A stretch of 64,000 nucleotides of DNA, from assembly GCF_022539505.1 (NCBI RefSeq), contig NC_061508.1, forward strand, positions 260,096,736 to 260,160,735, written 5' to 3'. This document shows positions 1 to 9,670 of the stretch, in pieces. The notes beneath the pieces were generated by a model. The model was not told the DNA's origin, made no database searches, and saw only the letters and a program-made list of their open reading frames with translations. Position numbers and translations under genes: made by a program. Source of the stretch: Lolium rigidum. Taxonomy: Eukaryota > Streptophyta > Magnoliopsida > Poales > Poaceae. How positions within the stretch are numbered: position 1 is the stretch's first letter; every line of letters begins with the position of its first letter.

Positions 1-2
1 TG

Positions 3-65
3 GAAACACCGGAGGCTTTCATCAAAGGGCAAATTGATAGTCCGCCAGAACTCGACTTTGAATAG
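3..65 (+). CDS. C-terminal end of a retrotransposon polyprotein (partial)
   Basis: The reading frame starting at base 3 is open from the window edge to a TAG at 63-65. It encodes about 20 residues, including ETPEAF and PPELDF. Its place just upstream of an LTR-like promoter and the env-position ORF suggests it is the end of the pol polyprotein of RLG-A. Nothing in so short a stretch identifies a domain, so this rests on context only. Confidence 0.4.
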   Translation, partial: ETPEAFIKGQIDSPPELDFE

Positions 66-171
66 GTAACGTGATCTGGTAATGAAAAGTACGCAATTTA
101 CTTTCCGAACAATATTTTTGTCTGTTTCGGAAAATATGAAAAATTACGAGTTCGAAATGGAGTGGAAAGGA

Positions 172-310
172 CGCACGAGGGGGTGCCACCATAGGGCGGC
201 GCGGCCTGACTCGGGCCCGCGCCGACCTATGGTCCGCCGCCTCGTCGCCCCTTTCCGACTCTAGTTCGACCTGGTACTTTCCTTGTGTCGTGAAAATTTT
301 TGCTATATAA
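172..310 (+). promoter_or_regulatory. LTR-like internal promoter of RLG-A: GC-rich palindrome plus TATA box
   Basis: A near-perfect GC-rich palindrome (188-233, left arm ACCATAGGGCGGCGCGGCC) is followed by a TATA box, TATATAA, at 304-310. This is the order seen in the LTRs in this window (palindrome at 2970-3034 in RLG-A, and at 47626-47679 followed by a TACTTAAAT-type box in RLG-C). The ATG at 404 lies about 95 bp downstream. Inference: the segment drives a separate transcript for the env-position ORF. Confidence 0.55.
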
Positions 311-403
311 ACCCCCGGACCCCTGGAGGCCCGTATATCGTTTTCTAGACGTGTTTTGTTTTGAGCTGTTTCTGCCAGAATTTGCTTCGGATCTAGAGCC
401 ATC

Positions 404-906
404 ATGTCTTCGTCGGAAACTCCGAAGGACAGCTCCGGCAAGGATGTTGGCAACTTGTACATGAAGGAGCTGAGGATGCACCCCAAGGAGTTGCTGCTCG
501 TTGAAGGAGAACTGCAGATCAAGGATGTCCAGGGTCCTGAAGGAGAAGGAAGCTTGGAAGACGGGATGGAGAAGCTAGAACAAGAGGTTTTCAAATACAA
601 GAAGATGGCTGAGCGTGAGGTGGATATCTTCCACGGGATTGTGTCCGAACTCATTGCTCGAACATGAGAAGGAAACTCGCAAAGCTTTGGGGCGATATCC
701 TCTCACTTCACGACACCACCAACAAGCTCCAAGCACAACTCTATGACGTTCGGAATCGGAACTGTGAGTATGAAAACAGGTTTAAATACATAAGCCGTGC
801 TGCCAGTTTCAGGATTCCCGAGACCAAGATGTCGTTTCTTGATGGAGAGCCTCTTCCTTGGAAGTTTGATGACGGGAGTTCATCACCACCATCGCCGCAG
901 GAGTAA
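404..906 (+). pseudogene. Env-position ORF of RLG-A, unknown function, one frameshift
   Basis: The first frame opens with ATG at 404 and runs 87 residues to a stop near 667. A second frame, 664-906, carries on in the same style for 80 residues. A single-base indel near 655-665 separates them, because the same heptad-like charged composition (EKLEQEVFKYKKMAERE, then LSLHDTTNKLQAQLYDVRN) continues across the break. The protein is hydrophilic and probably coiled coil, with no signal peptide or membrane segment, so it is not a classical envelope. I do not recognise a catalytic domain. It has its own promoter-like region at 172-310 and is followed at once by long AT-rich non-coding DNA. Its retention after pol suggests an accessory protein of this retrotransposon lineage. 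Confidence 0.6.
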
Positions 907-2658
907 TTCATCATCGGTATTGGCATCCCCTTGGTTTGTTCCAAGCTTGGGGGAGTGCCGCGGTATCACATTATCACTATCTTTTACTTTTTATTGTCAA
1001 GTAGTGTCATATCATGAGTAGGGAAGTTATCATATAAGATGGGTTGCAGTTTGGAAGTGTCTCTCCTTTAGTTGGTTATCTATGTATCCCTTGGTGTGAG
1101 TTATCGTTATGGAATATTAATGAGAAGTCTTATCATTTACATATTGCACATCTTATTTTAGTTTGCAATCTCTATTATATGATTTACCTTGTTGTTAGTA
1201 TTGGTATCACTTTGGGAGCATTGAATGAATCTATTTGGTTTTGGCAAACTTAGCATTGGTCAATAGCAACAACACTTTGAGGTTTAAATAGAAAAGAGAA
1301 ATACATGTAGTTGTTTCATTGTCTTTCTTTCTTGTTAGCTCATAGCTTATTATTCGAAGTTAAAATTGTTTGTGCTTACAAGGAAGATGCATGATTGTTT
1401 CTAATCACATGTATATTTGTTTGTTTCCTTCAACTCTTATGCTTGCTAATTAGCCTTGCTAGCCAAAGACTTGTACTGAGAGGGAATACTTCTTGTGCAT
1501 CCAAACCTTAACCCAAACCTATGCCATTTGTGTCCACCATACCTACCTACTATGTGGTATTTTCTGCCATTCCAAGTAGATACTTCATGTGCTACCTTTA
1601 AACAATTCAAAACTTAGTATCTCTTATTTGTGTTAATGTTTTATAGCTCATGAGGAAGTATGTGGTGTTTTATCTTTCAATCTTGTTGGGCAACTTTCAC
1701 CAATGGACTAGTGGCTTCATCCGCTTATCCAATAATTTTGCAAAAGAGCCGGCAATGGGATTCCCGGTCCCAAATTAATTAAACTAAATAGACACTCCTC
1801 CATGGTATGTGATTGATGGACGGCACCCGAAGGATTCGGTTAGCCATGGCTTGTGTAAGCAAAGGTTGGGGGAGTGTCATCATCATAATAAAACTAAAAT
1901 AAAAGGGCACTCCTTCATGGTATGAGATTGTTGGCAGGCACCCGAGGATTCGGTTAGCCATGGTTTGTGAAAGAAAGGTTGGAAGGAGTGCCACACAAAA
2001 TGAAAATAATATGGGAGCCGCTCTTTGAAGGTTTGTCTGGCAAGGGGGTTAGAGTACCCGCTTCCAGTCGTTGACAACAACAAACACTTCTCAAAATGTT
2101 ACTTTTATTATCTTTATATGATTGCAAAACTGAAAAAGCTCTAGCACATGATTTAATCCCTGCTTCCCTCTGCGAAGGGCCTGTCTTTTACTTTATGTTG
2201 AGTCAGTAAACCTATTTCCCTCCATCTCAAGCAAGCATTTGAGTAGTTGTGATCAAACCATTATATTGTGATTTGCTTCATCATGTCTTTTATTCTTCCT
2301 TGTTTAGCACAAGTTTTATCTGAATGAATATAGCTTTGCAAGTTATCAATGATCATGAAGAGACCATTATGATTGAGTATGCAAGTTGTGCCATATAAAC
2401 TTTAACATAAGAGCGTTGCTCAATGAGATAAATATAATCTGTTAATTGTTCTCTGACCAAGAACGAAGTTTGCCATCACCAACTATGATTTCTTATGCAC
2501 CTTTATTTGTGATTACCTTATACTTGTTTCAAGTTGAGTTATATGAGGAAGTTGTTTACTATAATGTCTTGTGTGAATGAATATGATGCTTCTTGTCCGT
2601 ATTTTATTTATCGACTCTTCACTCCATAAACATGTGGTCCTGTTTATCGAGTTCAGTC
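907..2658 (+). other. 3' untranslated region of RLG-A
   Basis: This stretch is AT-rich with no credible ORF. Its second half is collinear with the 3' regions of RLG-B and RLG-C: the block around 1455-1575 (GCTAGCCAAAG, then GAGAGGGAATACTTCT) matches 30838-30960 and 53060-53180, and the block around 2160-2215 (CTTCCCTCTG, then TTTTACTTTATGTTGAGTCA) matches about 31690-31740 and 53910-53960. It is therefore a conserved non-coding 3' region shared by elements that differ in their LTRs and ORFs. Confidence 0.65.
1791..1992 (+). repeat. Two tandem hairpin-forming units in the RLG-A 3' region
   Basis: Unit 1 (1791-1878) and unit 2 (1906-1992) share the core CACCCGARGGATTCGGTTAGCCA-like sequence. 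Each is bounded by inverted arms: GACACTCCTCC with GGGGGAGTGTC in unit 1, and a perfect 11-bp pair, GGCACTCCTTC with GAAGGAGTGCC, in unit 2. The second arm pair (A-T in unit 1) is G-C in unit 2, so the pairing is kept while the sequence changes. A partial third unit (GGAGCCGCTC) follows near 2013. Confidence 0.65.
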
Positions 2659-2696
2659 TCGCTTGGGGACAAGCGAAGTCTAAGCTTGGGGGGAGT
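2659..2696 (+). promoter_or_regulatory. Stem-loop plus polypurine tract of RLG-A
   Basis: A perfect 7-bp stem, TCGCTTG (2659-2665) with CAAGCGA (2670-2676), closes a GGGA loop. Five bases later the polypurine tract AAGCTTGGGGGGAG starts at 2682, directly before the LTR at 2697. The tract is the expected plus-strand primer for reverse transcription. The same geometry occurs in RLG-B and RLG-C. Confidence 0.8.
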
Positions 2697-3034
2697 TGAT
2701 ACGTCCAATTTGCATCACTATTTTATATCATAATTTGCTGCTATTCATTGATATATTTCATATTGGGACACAATACTTATGTTATTTCATCTATTTTGCA
2801 TGTTTCATCATTATTGGAGGATCAATCACCGGAGCCAGGATTCTGCGGGAAAAAGCACCGTCAGAACGCAATATTTCGGAAGATCAACCGTGGAAGGAAA
2901 TTATACCAAAAATCCTATTTTTCAAGATGACGAAGGAAGCCAGAAGGAGGAGCCAGGAGGACCCAGGGTGGGCCCACACCCTAGGGCGGCGCGGCCCATG
3001 GCCTGGCCGCGCCGCCATGTGGTGTGGGGGGCCC
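2697..3034 (+). repeat. 3' LTR of RLG-A, left portion (interrupted)
   Basis: The LTR starts TGATACGTCC directly after the polypurine tract. It contains a GC-rich palindrome (2970-3034; arms share GGCGGCGCGGCC) just before the CACTA insertion point. The last three bases, CCC (3032-3034), are one copy of the CACTA target duplication. The LTR resumes at 14643. Confidence 0.85.
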
Positions 3035-3365
3035 CACTAGTAGGAAAACCCTTATAGGCGGAGCTTAGTTCTGTGGCGCACCACGAAAAATGCGCCACAG
3101 AAACTTTTTTTGTGGCGCACCGGGCAAGGTGCGCCACAAAAATAGCTTAATTTTGTGGCGCACCAAAGAACCGTGCGCCACAAAAACTTGGTGGGCCCCA
3201 CCAGCTGACACCCCCAATCATTGGTTTTACTATTTCTATGGCGCACGTACCACGGTGCGCCACAAAAATAAGGTATTCTGTGGCGCACGGCCACAGTGCG
3301 CCACATACTGCGCCACAGAAATAAGGTATTCTGTGGCGCATTTGTTCAGGTGCGCCACAGAATTA
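3035..3365 (+). repeat. CACTA left terminal inverted repeat and subterminal repeat array
   Basis: After the terminal repeat there are about six copies of a small hairpin, TGTGGCGCAC, a spacer of 5-15 nt, then TGCGCCACA, separated by AT-rich spacers. In En/Spm-type elements the subterminal repeats bind the element's regulatory protein (TNPA in maize). That this is their role here follows from the superfamily, not from direct evidence. Confidence 0.85.
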
Positions 3366-3930
3366 GCGAACCAGATATACAAAAGTGAGCCAACCTCCCA
3401 CCTACCACACTACACAAGCCATTCTTCTTCCTCCATCTAGCTCGTCCCCCTTCTCTCTCATACCATTTTGACTCTACTTTTCACTTGCTTGGGTATTTAT
3501 TGCACTTACTTTGGTTGATACTTAATTGGAGTTGAGGAGAAGGCTCTCCATACTCTCTCCTCCTCTCGAACTCATCGATCGCGGTCTCGTCTCGGTATCG
3601 AATCTAGAAGGTGAGTAGTTGGAGGAGACATACATATGCTTGGAGGAGACATGCATATGCTTGTAGATCTTGTGTGGCCGTCGTGTGTATGGATGCTTGT
3701 TGCAGGTGAAGCGCTTGTGTGTGCCGGTGTGGTGCATGGATGTTTGCCGAAATGTTGATTCATTTCCGTTTCGGCAAGTTTTGCACTACCCATATGTCCT
3801 ACTTTGAGGAGAGGTCATGCCGAATTTTTCCGCTCCATGTAATACCTTGAGGAGAGGTACGGCCCATGCATGTGTGTGCATTTGGTGCGGTTCTAATTTC
3901 CTGTTCTATGTATACCATTTGCGGGCAAGC
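3366..3930 (+). promoter_or_regulatory. Leader region of the CACTA TNP2 gene
   Basis: This holds the transcribed leader of the transposase gene, with splice-like signals (AAGGTGAGT near 3608; TTGTTGCAG near 3705). At 3744-3777 there is a perfect 9-bp inverted repeat, TTGCCGAAA with TTTCGGCAA, around a GTTGATTCATTTCC loop. A related hairpin lies in the leader of the second CACTA gene at 9521-9574. An upstream ATG at 3817 is in frame with the coding region. Confidence 0.5.
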
Positions 3931-6900
3931 ATGGTCCTCTCGATGAGTTCCGCTCGAATCTCTAGATACAAGATAGACGCGAAGGAGGACATGATTCGGA
4001 ACAATAGGCGCCGGATAAGATGTCCGTGTCGATCATGCAAACTCGAGCGCTGGATCAACCCCGATTCCGGACAACCGGAGGAGCACTCGCCGAGGCGCGG
4101 TTTCATGCAAGACAACCAGGCGCGGCCGGCCCCATCAAATGGTGCGCATGAAGACCATGTCGAGCGAGATGACTATCATCATGAAGAAGACTATCATCAT
4201 GCCGACGGGGACTATCATCATGAAGAAGAAGTCGGCGGAGAAGATCATCATGAAGAAGAAGATGCCGGCGGAGAACATCATCATGATGAAGAAGAAGATT
4301 CCGGCGCGACCCCGCTAATTTCGGCCTTGCGGGACTCTCATGTTCAAGATCTTCTCCTCCAGGAGACGAGCAACGATAGAGTTGCAGCTAGAGAGAGAGC
4401 CAAGCTGTCGCAAATGGAGAAAGACGGGATGACTCCGATCTTTCCCGGGTGTCGTCCGCAGGATACGCGCTTGCATGTAACGCTTGATTACCCTTGCGGA
4501 TGAAGACGCAGAACAAGTGGACCGATTCCAGCTTCAAGCAAGAACTTAAAATTCCGGCACGATCGTCTCCGGAGGGGAACACATTGCCAAGTAGTACCGA
4601 GGAGGCCAAGAAAGTCGTGTGTCCCCTTGACCTACCGCACGAAAAATACCACGCCCGCATTAATGATTGTGTGATTTATAGGTGCGAGTACAAGGACAGA
4701 ACCACATGTCCGGTGTGTGGCCACGGACGGTACAAGGTTGGGAACAAGAAGGTACCTCGAAAGGTGGTATGGTACTTTCCTATCACTCCCCGTCTCGCGG
4801 CGGTATTTCGTGGACCCTAAGGAAGCAAAGCTCATGCAATGGCACGCGGAAAGGCGGAAGCCCGAAGAAGATCCGGAGATGGGCTATATGCCGACACACC
4901 CTTTAGACGCCGGACGATGGCAAGCATTGGACATCGCCTTCCCTAGGTTCGGGGCGACGCAAGGAACATCAGAGCCGGGTATGAGCACCGATGGACTCAA
5001 TCCGTTCGGCAACCGGAGTAGCACGCATAGCACCCGGCCTGTGTTTGTATGGCCTTACAACCTACCCCCGTGGCCGTGCACCAAGCAAAGGTACATACAC
5101 CCGAGTATTCTCATTCAGGGGCCGAAACAACCAGGTGTCGACATGCATTTGTATCTCGGGCTGTCTGAAAGAGGAGTTAGACACGTTGTGGAAGACGCCA
5201 CCCCGTACGTGGGACGCCTACACTAGAACTTATTTCGATATGAGAGCCGCGTTGATCACGACGGTCACGGACTATCCTGGTTACGCATATGTATCCGCCT
5301 GGTGGGCCACGGATTCAACGGCCGTGTGAAGTGCATGGACGATACCCCGCATCTACAACTACCAAGGGATCCCGGGTCCTCGAAAACCGTCTACCCAGGT
5401 GCTCGAAGGTGGCTTCACTTGGATCACCCGTGGAGAAAACGCGGTGATCTGTTCAATGGTAAAGATGAGCCCGATGGACCCCCACGCCCGAGGAGCGGCG
5501 CGAAATCGATGATCTTCTCGAAAAATTGGAAGGAGTGCCCGGCGCCGGGAAAGAAGCGACCGAAGCCGGAGCCGCTGCTCGGTGTATGGAAAGCGAGGTC
5601 TGTTTTCCACGACTTGGAGTACCGGAAGGTCCTCCACACGCCCCACAGCCTCGATGTCATGCACATTACGAAGAAAGTTACCGAGAGTCCGCTTGGCACT
5701 CTTTGCAACTCGAGAAAAGTCCAAGGATGGACCGAAAGCAAGATACGATCTTAACCATTTTGGCATCGGGAAAGATCTTCAAGCCCCCGATACCGACGAT
5801 GATGATGATGATGATGATCGGACGGAAGGGACTCAACGTCTCCGTAAAAGGGCTAAGAAGAACGCGGTGCAGCCTTCCCGCTGCTCGCTTCACAACGAGT
5901 CCGGAGGAGCTCGAGCAGCTTTTCAGGTGCCTCCTAGGAGTGAAAGTTCCTCACGGTTACTCGGGGAATATAAGCGGATATCCGGACGTAGCGAAGAAGA
6001 GGTTCACCGGGATGAAGTCTCACGATTGCCACGTGCTAATGACGCAGATACTTCCCGTTGCGATCCGAGGCATAATGGACGAGCACGTCCGTGATACGCT
6101 GTTTGGCCTATGCAACTTTTTTGACGTTATCACCAGGAAGTCGATCGGCGTGAGGCAGCTCAAGATGCTACAGGATGAGATCGTGGTGATACTATGTGAG
6201 CTCGAGATTTACTTCCCGCCCGCATTCTGTGATATATGCGTCCATCTCCTTCTCCATGTCGTTGAAGACATCAAGCAGCTCGGCCCGACGTTCCTCCACA
6301 ACATGATGCCTTTCGAAAGGCGTAACGGTGTCATGAAAGGATACGTTCGCAATAGGGCCCGTCCGTACGCAAGCATGGCCAAGGGGTTTCTAACCTACGA
6401 GTGCATCTCCTTCCGCCGGAATTATCTAAGCACCGAGGACGACGAGGATCATGTTGGTCTACCCCCCAGACGCACCTCGGGAGGCTCGGCTGGAGTCGGT
6501 CACCGCGAGGGCTACCGCTCGGTCCATGTCGGCATTGAAAATCGACGCGACGACTTTGACAGGGCTCACCGGGTCGCGCTACAACACTTAAAACTGACCG
6601 AACCTTTCGTGCAAGAGCACAAAAGCATGGTCGAGCAGAATTACATCGATATGGGCCGGCCGAGGAAGATGGGAGACGTAACCAAAAAGCACAACTCCAG
6701 CCTTCACGCGTTGGTTCAAGCAAACTCAACTCGGTTGAAGCACGTAGAAATACGCCTTCTACCGAAGATGAAAAACTCATATACACCTTATCACAGGGAC
6801 CCGCGCATAACGTAAGGACCTATCAGGGGTACGACATCAACGGTTACAGATTCTACACCGAGGAAAAGGACAGAAATAGTGAAAATCAAAACTCGGGAGT

Positions 6901-7435
6901 AACTATGTTGTCATACGCCGATGACGAGACTAATGTCAAGGAAAGATTTTTGGAAGGATCGAGGAGATATGGGAGCTCAATTACTGTGGAGAGACGGTGC
7001 CAATGTTTCGTGTGAGATGGGCCAAGAAGGTCGAAAAAGAAGGCCGATATTTCACAACCATGGTTATACCCGATGCAAAATCGAAGAACGCATCCGCGAA
7101 AAATGAGCCATGGGTACTCGGTAGCCAAGTTGACCAATGCTTCTTCATCACCGATCCGTCGAGGCCTAGCCATGTTGTCGTGAGGAGGGGCAAGAGGAGC
7201 ATCATAGGAATGCAAGGAGACGCCAACGAGGAAGACTTGGACAAGAACGGTGACCCGAAGATGGAGGAGGAATTCGACAGTGCACTTCGACATGCCTACT
7301 ACTAGTAAAGTAAGAAGGAAGACCTCCCTACCCTCTAAAGGTTGTCCGTTCACGCGAAGAAATCTCAAGGTGGCCGGCATAAAGTATTCAACCGCCAACA
7401 ACCGAAAGGGCAAGAAGATTGCGAAGAGACGCTAG
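3931..7435 (+). pseudogene. TNP2-like CACTA transposase, multiply frameshifted
   Basis: This is the transposase that would cut and join the CACTA ends. The first frame opens near ATG 3931 (or 3817 in the same frame) and has the Cys-rich N-terminal motif IRCPCRSCK of the transposase-associated domain, followed by a His/Glu-rich linker (about 4140-4310). The Transposase_21 region follows in pieces (4494-4810, 4800-5226, 5170-5329, 5302-5750), including CPVCGHGRYKVG and the conserved DGLNPFGN. Next come a DUF4218 region (about 5880-6430; HVLMTQILPVAIRGIM, LLLHVVEDI) and a DUF4216 region (about 6890-7150; MLSYADDETN), with a basic tail ending in TAG at 7433-7435. At least seven frame changes are needed to follow the protein, so this copy cannot make full transposase. 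An Asp-encoding GATGAT run near 5797-5818 is one likely slippage site. Confidence 0.9.
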
Positions 7436-7631
7436 AGCTTGGAGCCGGGACGAAGAAGATCTTTTTTTGGTGTATGTGTGTGTGACAAGTACATGCATGT
7501 GTGTGTGAGAGAGACAAGAACATGTGTGTGTGAGACAAGTAATTTGTAATTGAAAATCTCTAGTAATTATTATTAAATGTTGTGTTGTTTCTTGAAAATG
7601 TAACAAGAACATTTTTAAAAAGGGAAAAAGT
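7436..7631 (+). other. 3' untranslated region of the TNP2 gene
   Basis: No ORF is present. It contains GTGTGTGTGA/GACAAG short repeats (7468-7540) and an AT-rich tail, as expected of a transcript end. No clear polyadenylation signal stands out beyond AT-rich sequence near 7560-7580. Confidence 0.45.
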
Positions 7632-7697
7632 AGGGGCAACCGGGGTTCGAACTCGGGTTACCCAAGCCTACCGATGGGCTTAACCATCGGGCTAATG
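7632..7697 (-). other. tRNA-like sequence inside the CACTA element
   Basis: Read on the minus strand, this has an A-box-like TTAGCCCGATGGTTAAG and a B-box-like GAGTTCGAACCCC about 30 nt apart, with a T-arm that pairs at 4 of 5 positions. The 3' side (TTGCCCCT) has no matching 5' acceptor strand, so it is a degenerate tRNA-derived module or SINE head rather than a working tRNA gene. Confidence 0.5.
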
Positions 7698-7754
7698 TCG
7701 TGTTTCCGACGTAACACAGCATTAGCCCAGCTTGTGTTTACCAAGTCGGTAAGT

Positions 7755-7882
7755 CCCGTGGCGCACCTAGTGTCGCATGCGCCATAGAATTCCTTAATCT
7801 CCGTGGCGCATGTCCCGCTTGGTGCGCCACTGACCAAGGAATTCTATGGCGCATGCACAGCTAGGTGCGCCACGGAATTTAC
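7755..7882 (+). repeat. Internal cluster of CACTA subterminal-type repeats
   Basis: Three inverted pairs of the motif GTGGCGCA/TGCGCCAC (for example GTGGCGCACCTAG with GCATGCGCCATAG, and GTGGCGCATGTCC with GGTGCGCCAC) lie between the two main genes of the element. The motif is the one that fills both subterminal arrays. It sits just upstream of the second gene's leader, so it may act as a promoter-proximal binding site. Confidence 0.7.
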
Positions 7883-7889
7883 CGACTTG

Positions 7890-9670
7890 GTGAAATGAGC
7901 GGTTCGCTCTCCCCCCATCTCTCTCTTCCCCATTCGTATCCGCGTGACGAACCCTAGCTTCCACCGCCGCCTAGCACTCGCCACCGCCGCCTAGCACCAC
8001 CGAGCAGGAGGAAGAGGAGGGGGAGGACCACCCCGCCCACGCTGCGAGCAGGAGGAGGAGGAGGACCACCCCGCCCACGCCGCGAGCAGGAGGAGGAGGA
8101 CCACCCCGCCCGCGCGCGCCGGGAGCAGCAGGAGGAGGAGGAGGACCATCGCCTGCGCTCGCCATCACCGCCTAGCGCCGCCGTCGGTGAGATCCCTCCC
8201 TCTCCCCCGTGCCTCCCTCCCCCTCCCCCGTGCCCCGGCCCCTCCCTCTCCCCTATGCCTCCCTCCCTCGCTCTCCCCTATGCCTCTCAATTTGGTTCTC
8301 AATTTGCTTAATTTCTTGCTGGTGATGTAGTTAATTTTGATTGAGCAATTGACAATGTTGCATATAATTTTGCTGGTCAGTATGAATTTCTTGCTGGTCA
8401 GTATGAATTTTGATGTAGTGATGCTGTAGCTTGTGTGGACATTCAATTTATGAATTTTGATGTGTTAGTCAAATAGAAATTTGATGGTCAGTATGAATTT
8501 TGATTTAGATAGATGATAAGAATTTTGACAATGTTTAAAAGAGGGTTAACAGAGAGTCGGTATGAATTACTCGGAACTATTTATTGATGAACTGTGTATT
8601 CATAATGATTCAATTTGTTTGCATAGAATTAATGGATGCCAAGTAATTGTTGGTAAATATCCATTATAATCTGAATCTTAGAAGATTATGATGATTGATG
8701 CTTGCTGTTTGATTTTTGGGTGAGCTGGATGCTGCTTTATGAGTGACTAGTAATAAGTAAATGACTTATGTTGCTCATGTTGCTCTCTGGTTAATAAAAT
8801 GAAATTGCATCATGCTGCTCTCTGGTTTGAAACTAATTTTTTGGTTGAAAATGAATGCAGTAGGAAATGCAAAATGAAATGGTAAGCAATTTATATAGTT
8901 GGTTTAGTTGGTTTAGATGAAATGCAAAATGCAGGAGCTAGCTAGGTTCATTTAGTTGATTTATGTTGGTTTAGATGAAATGGAAAATGCAGTAGCTTGG
9001 TTCATATATAGTTGCTGCTATATTAACTTTACTTCGCTTCCTTTTGGTCAAATGCATGCTACTGATCCAGGGTACATAAAAAATAGGAATGCTATTAATG
9101 TACTAGTACTAGTACATGAAATGGTACTGCCCATATATAGTTGATTTGAATTCATTTATATCTTTGTGAAGTGCTAGCTTTAATGTACTAGTACATGAAA
9201 TGGTACTGCCCATATATCTTTGTGAAGTGCTAGCTTTAATGTACTCTGGTATTTGTAGTGCTCCAGGTTGTGTAGTGCTCCAGATTTGTAGTGCTCCAGG
9301 TGGTAGTGCTCCAGATTTGTAGTGCCCAGGTGGTAGTGCTCCAGGTGGTAGATGCTCCAGGTTAAGAAAGTCATTGTTGTTGTGTACTGCTCCAGCTAGG
9401 TTAAAAAATATGCTGAAATAGATGCTCCAGGTTTATGTTGGCTTTTGTTTGATGTATTGTAGATGGGCAAGTTTGTATGGTCGATATATGGTGGATATTT
9501 TTGCAGGGATTTCATTGAGTTGCCCATTTCTCCCGAAGCGTTGATTAACTTCCGTTTCGGTTGAGAAATGGGCACTCCTACGTAGAAAAATTAGCAAAAG
9601 TCATGCCGAATTTTCTGGTTGACTTTTGTACTAACTTGTTGCCTCTTTTTAATGAAGTGCAAAAATAAAC
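7890..9670 (+). other. Promoter, leader and putative intron of the second CACTA gene
   Basis: A GC-rich leader (about 7960-8185) contains about three tandem units with GAGCAGGAGGAGGAGGACCACCCCGCCC-type sequence (about 8010-8130). A donor-like CGGTGAGATC lies near 8184. It is followed by AT-rich intron-like DNA to an acceptor, TTTTTGCAG, at 9499-9507. The intron-like part holds a 50-60 bp direct duplication (about 9095-9235, TGTACTAGTACATGAAATGG) and a 14-18 bp minisatellite of GTAGTGCTCCAG (9245-9370). After the acceptor comes the leader hairpin at 9521-9574 (arms TGCCCATTTCTCCCGAA and TTCGGTTGAGAAATGGGCA). Confidence 0.5.

Noticed and set aside
2697..3034. Assigning the LTR families to named grass retrotransposons
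   Set aside because: Termini and polypurine tracts are common to many families, and no database comparison was possible. Names would be guesses.
7632..7697. Functional tRNA gene
   Set aside because: No paired acceptor stem. The same applies to 18832-18905. Both are described only as tRNA-like.
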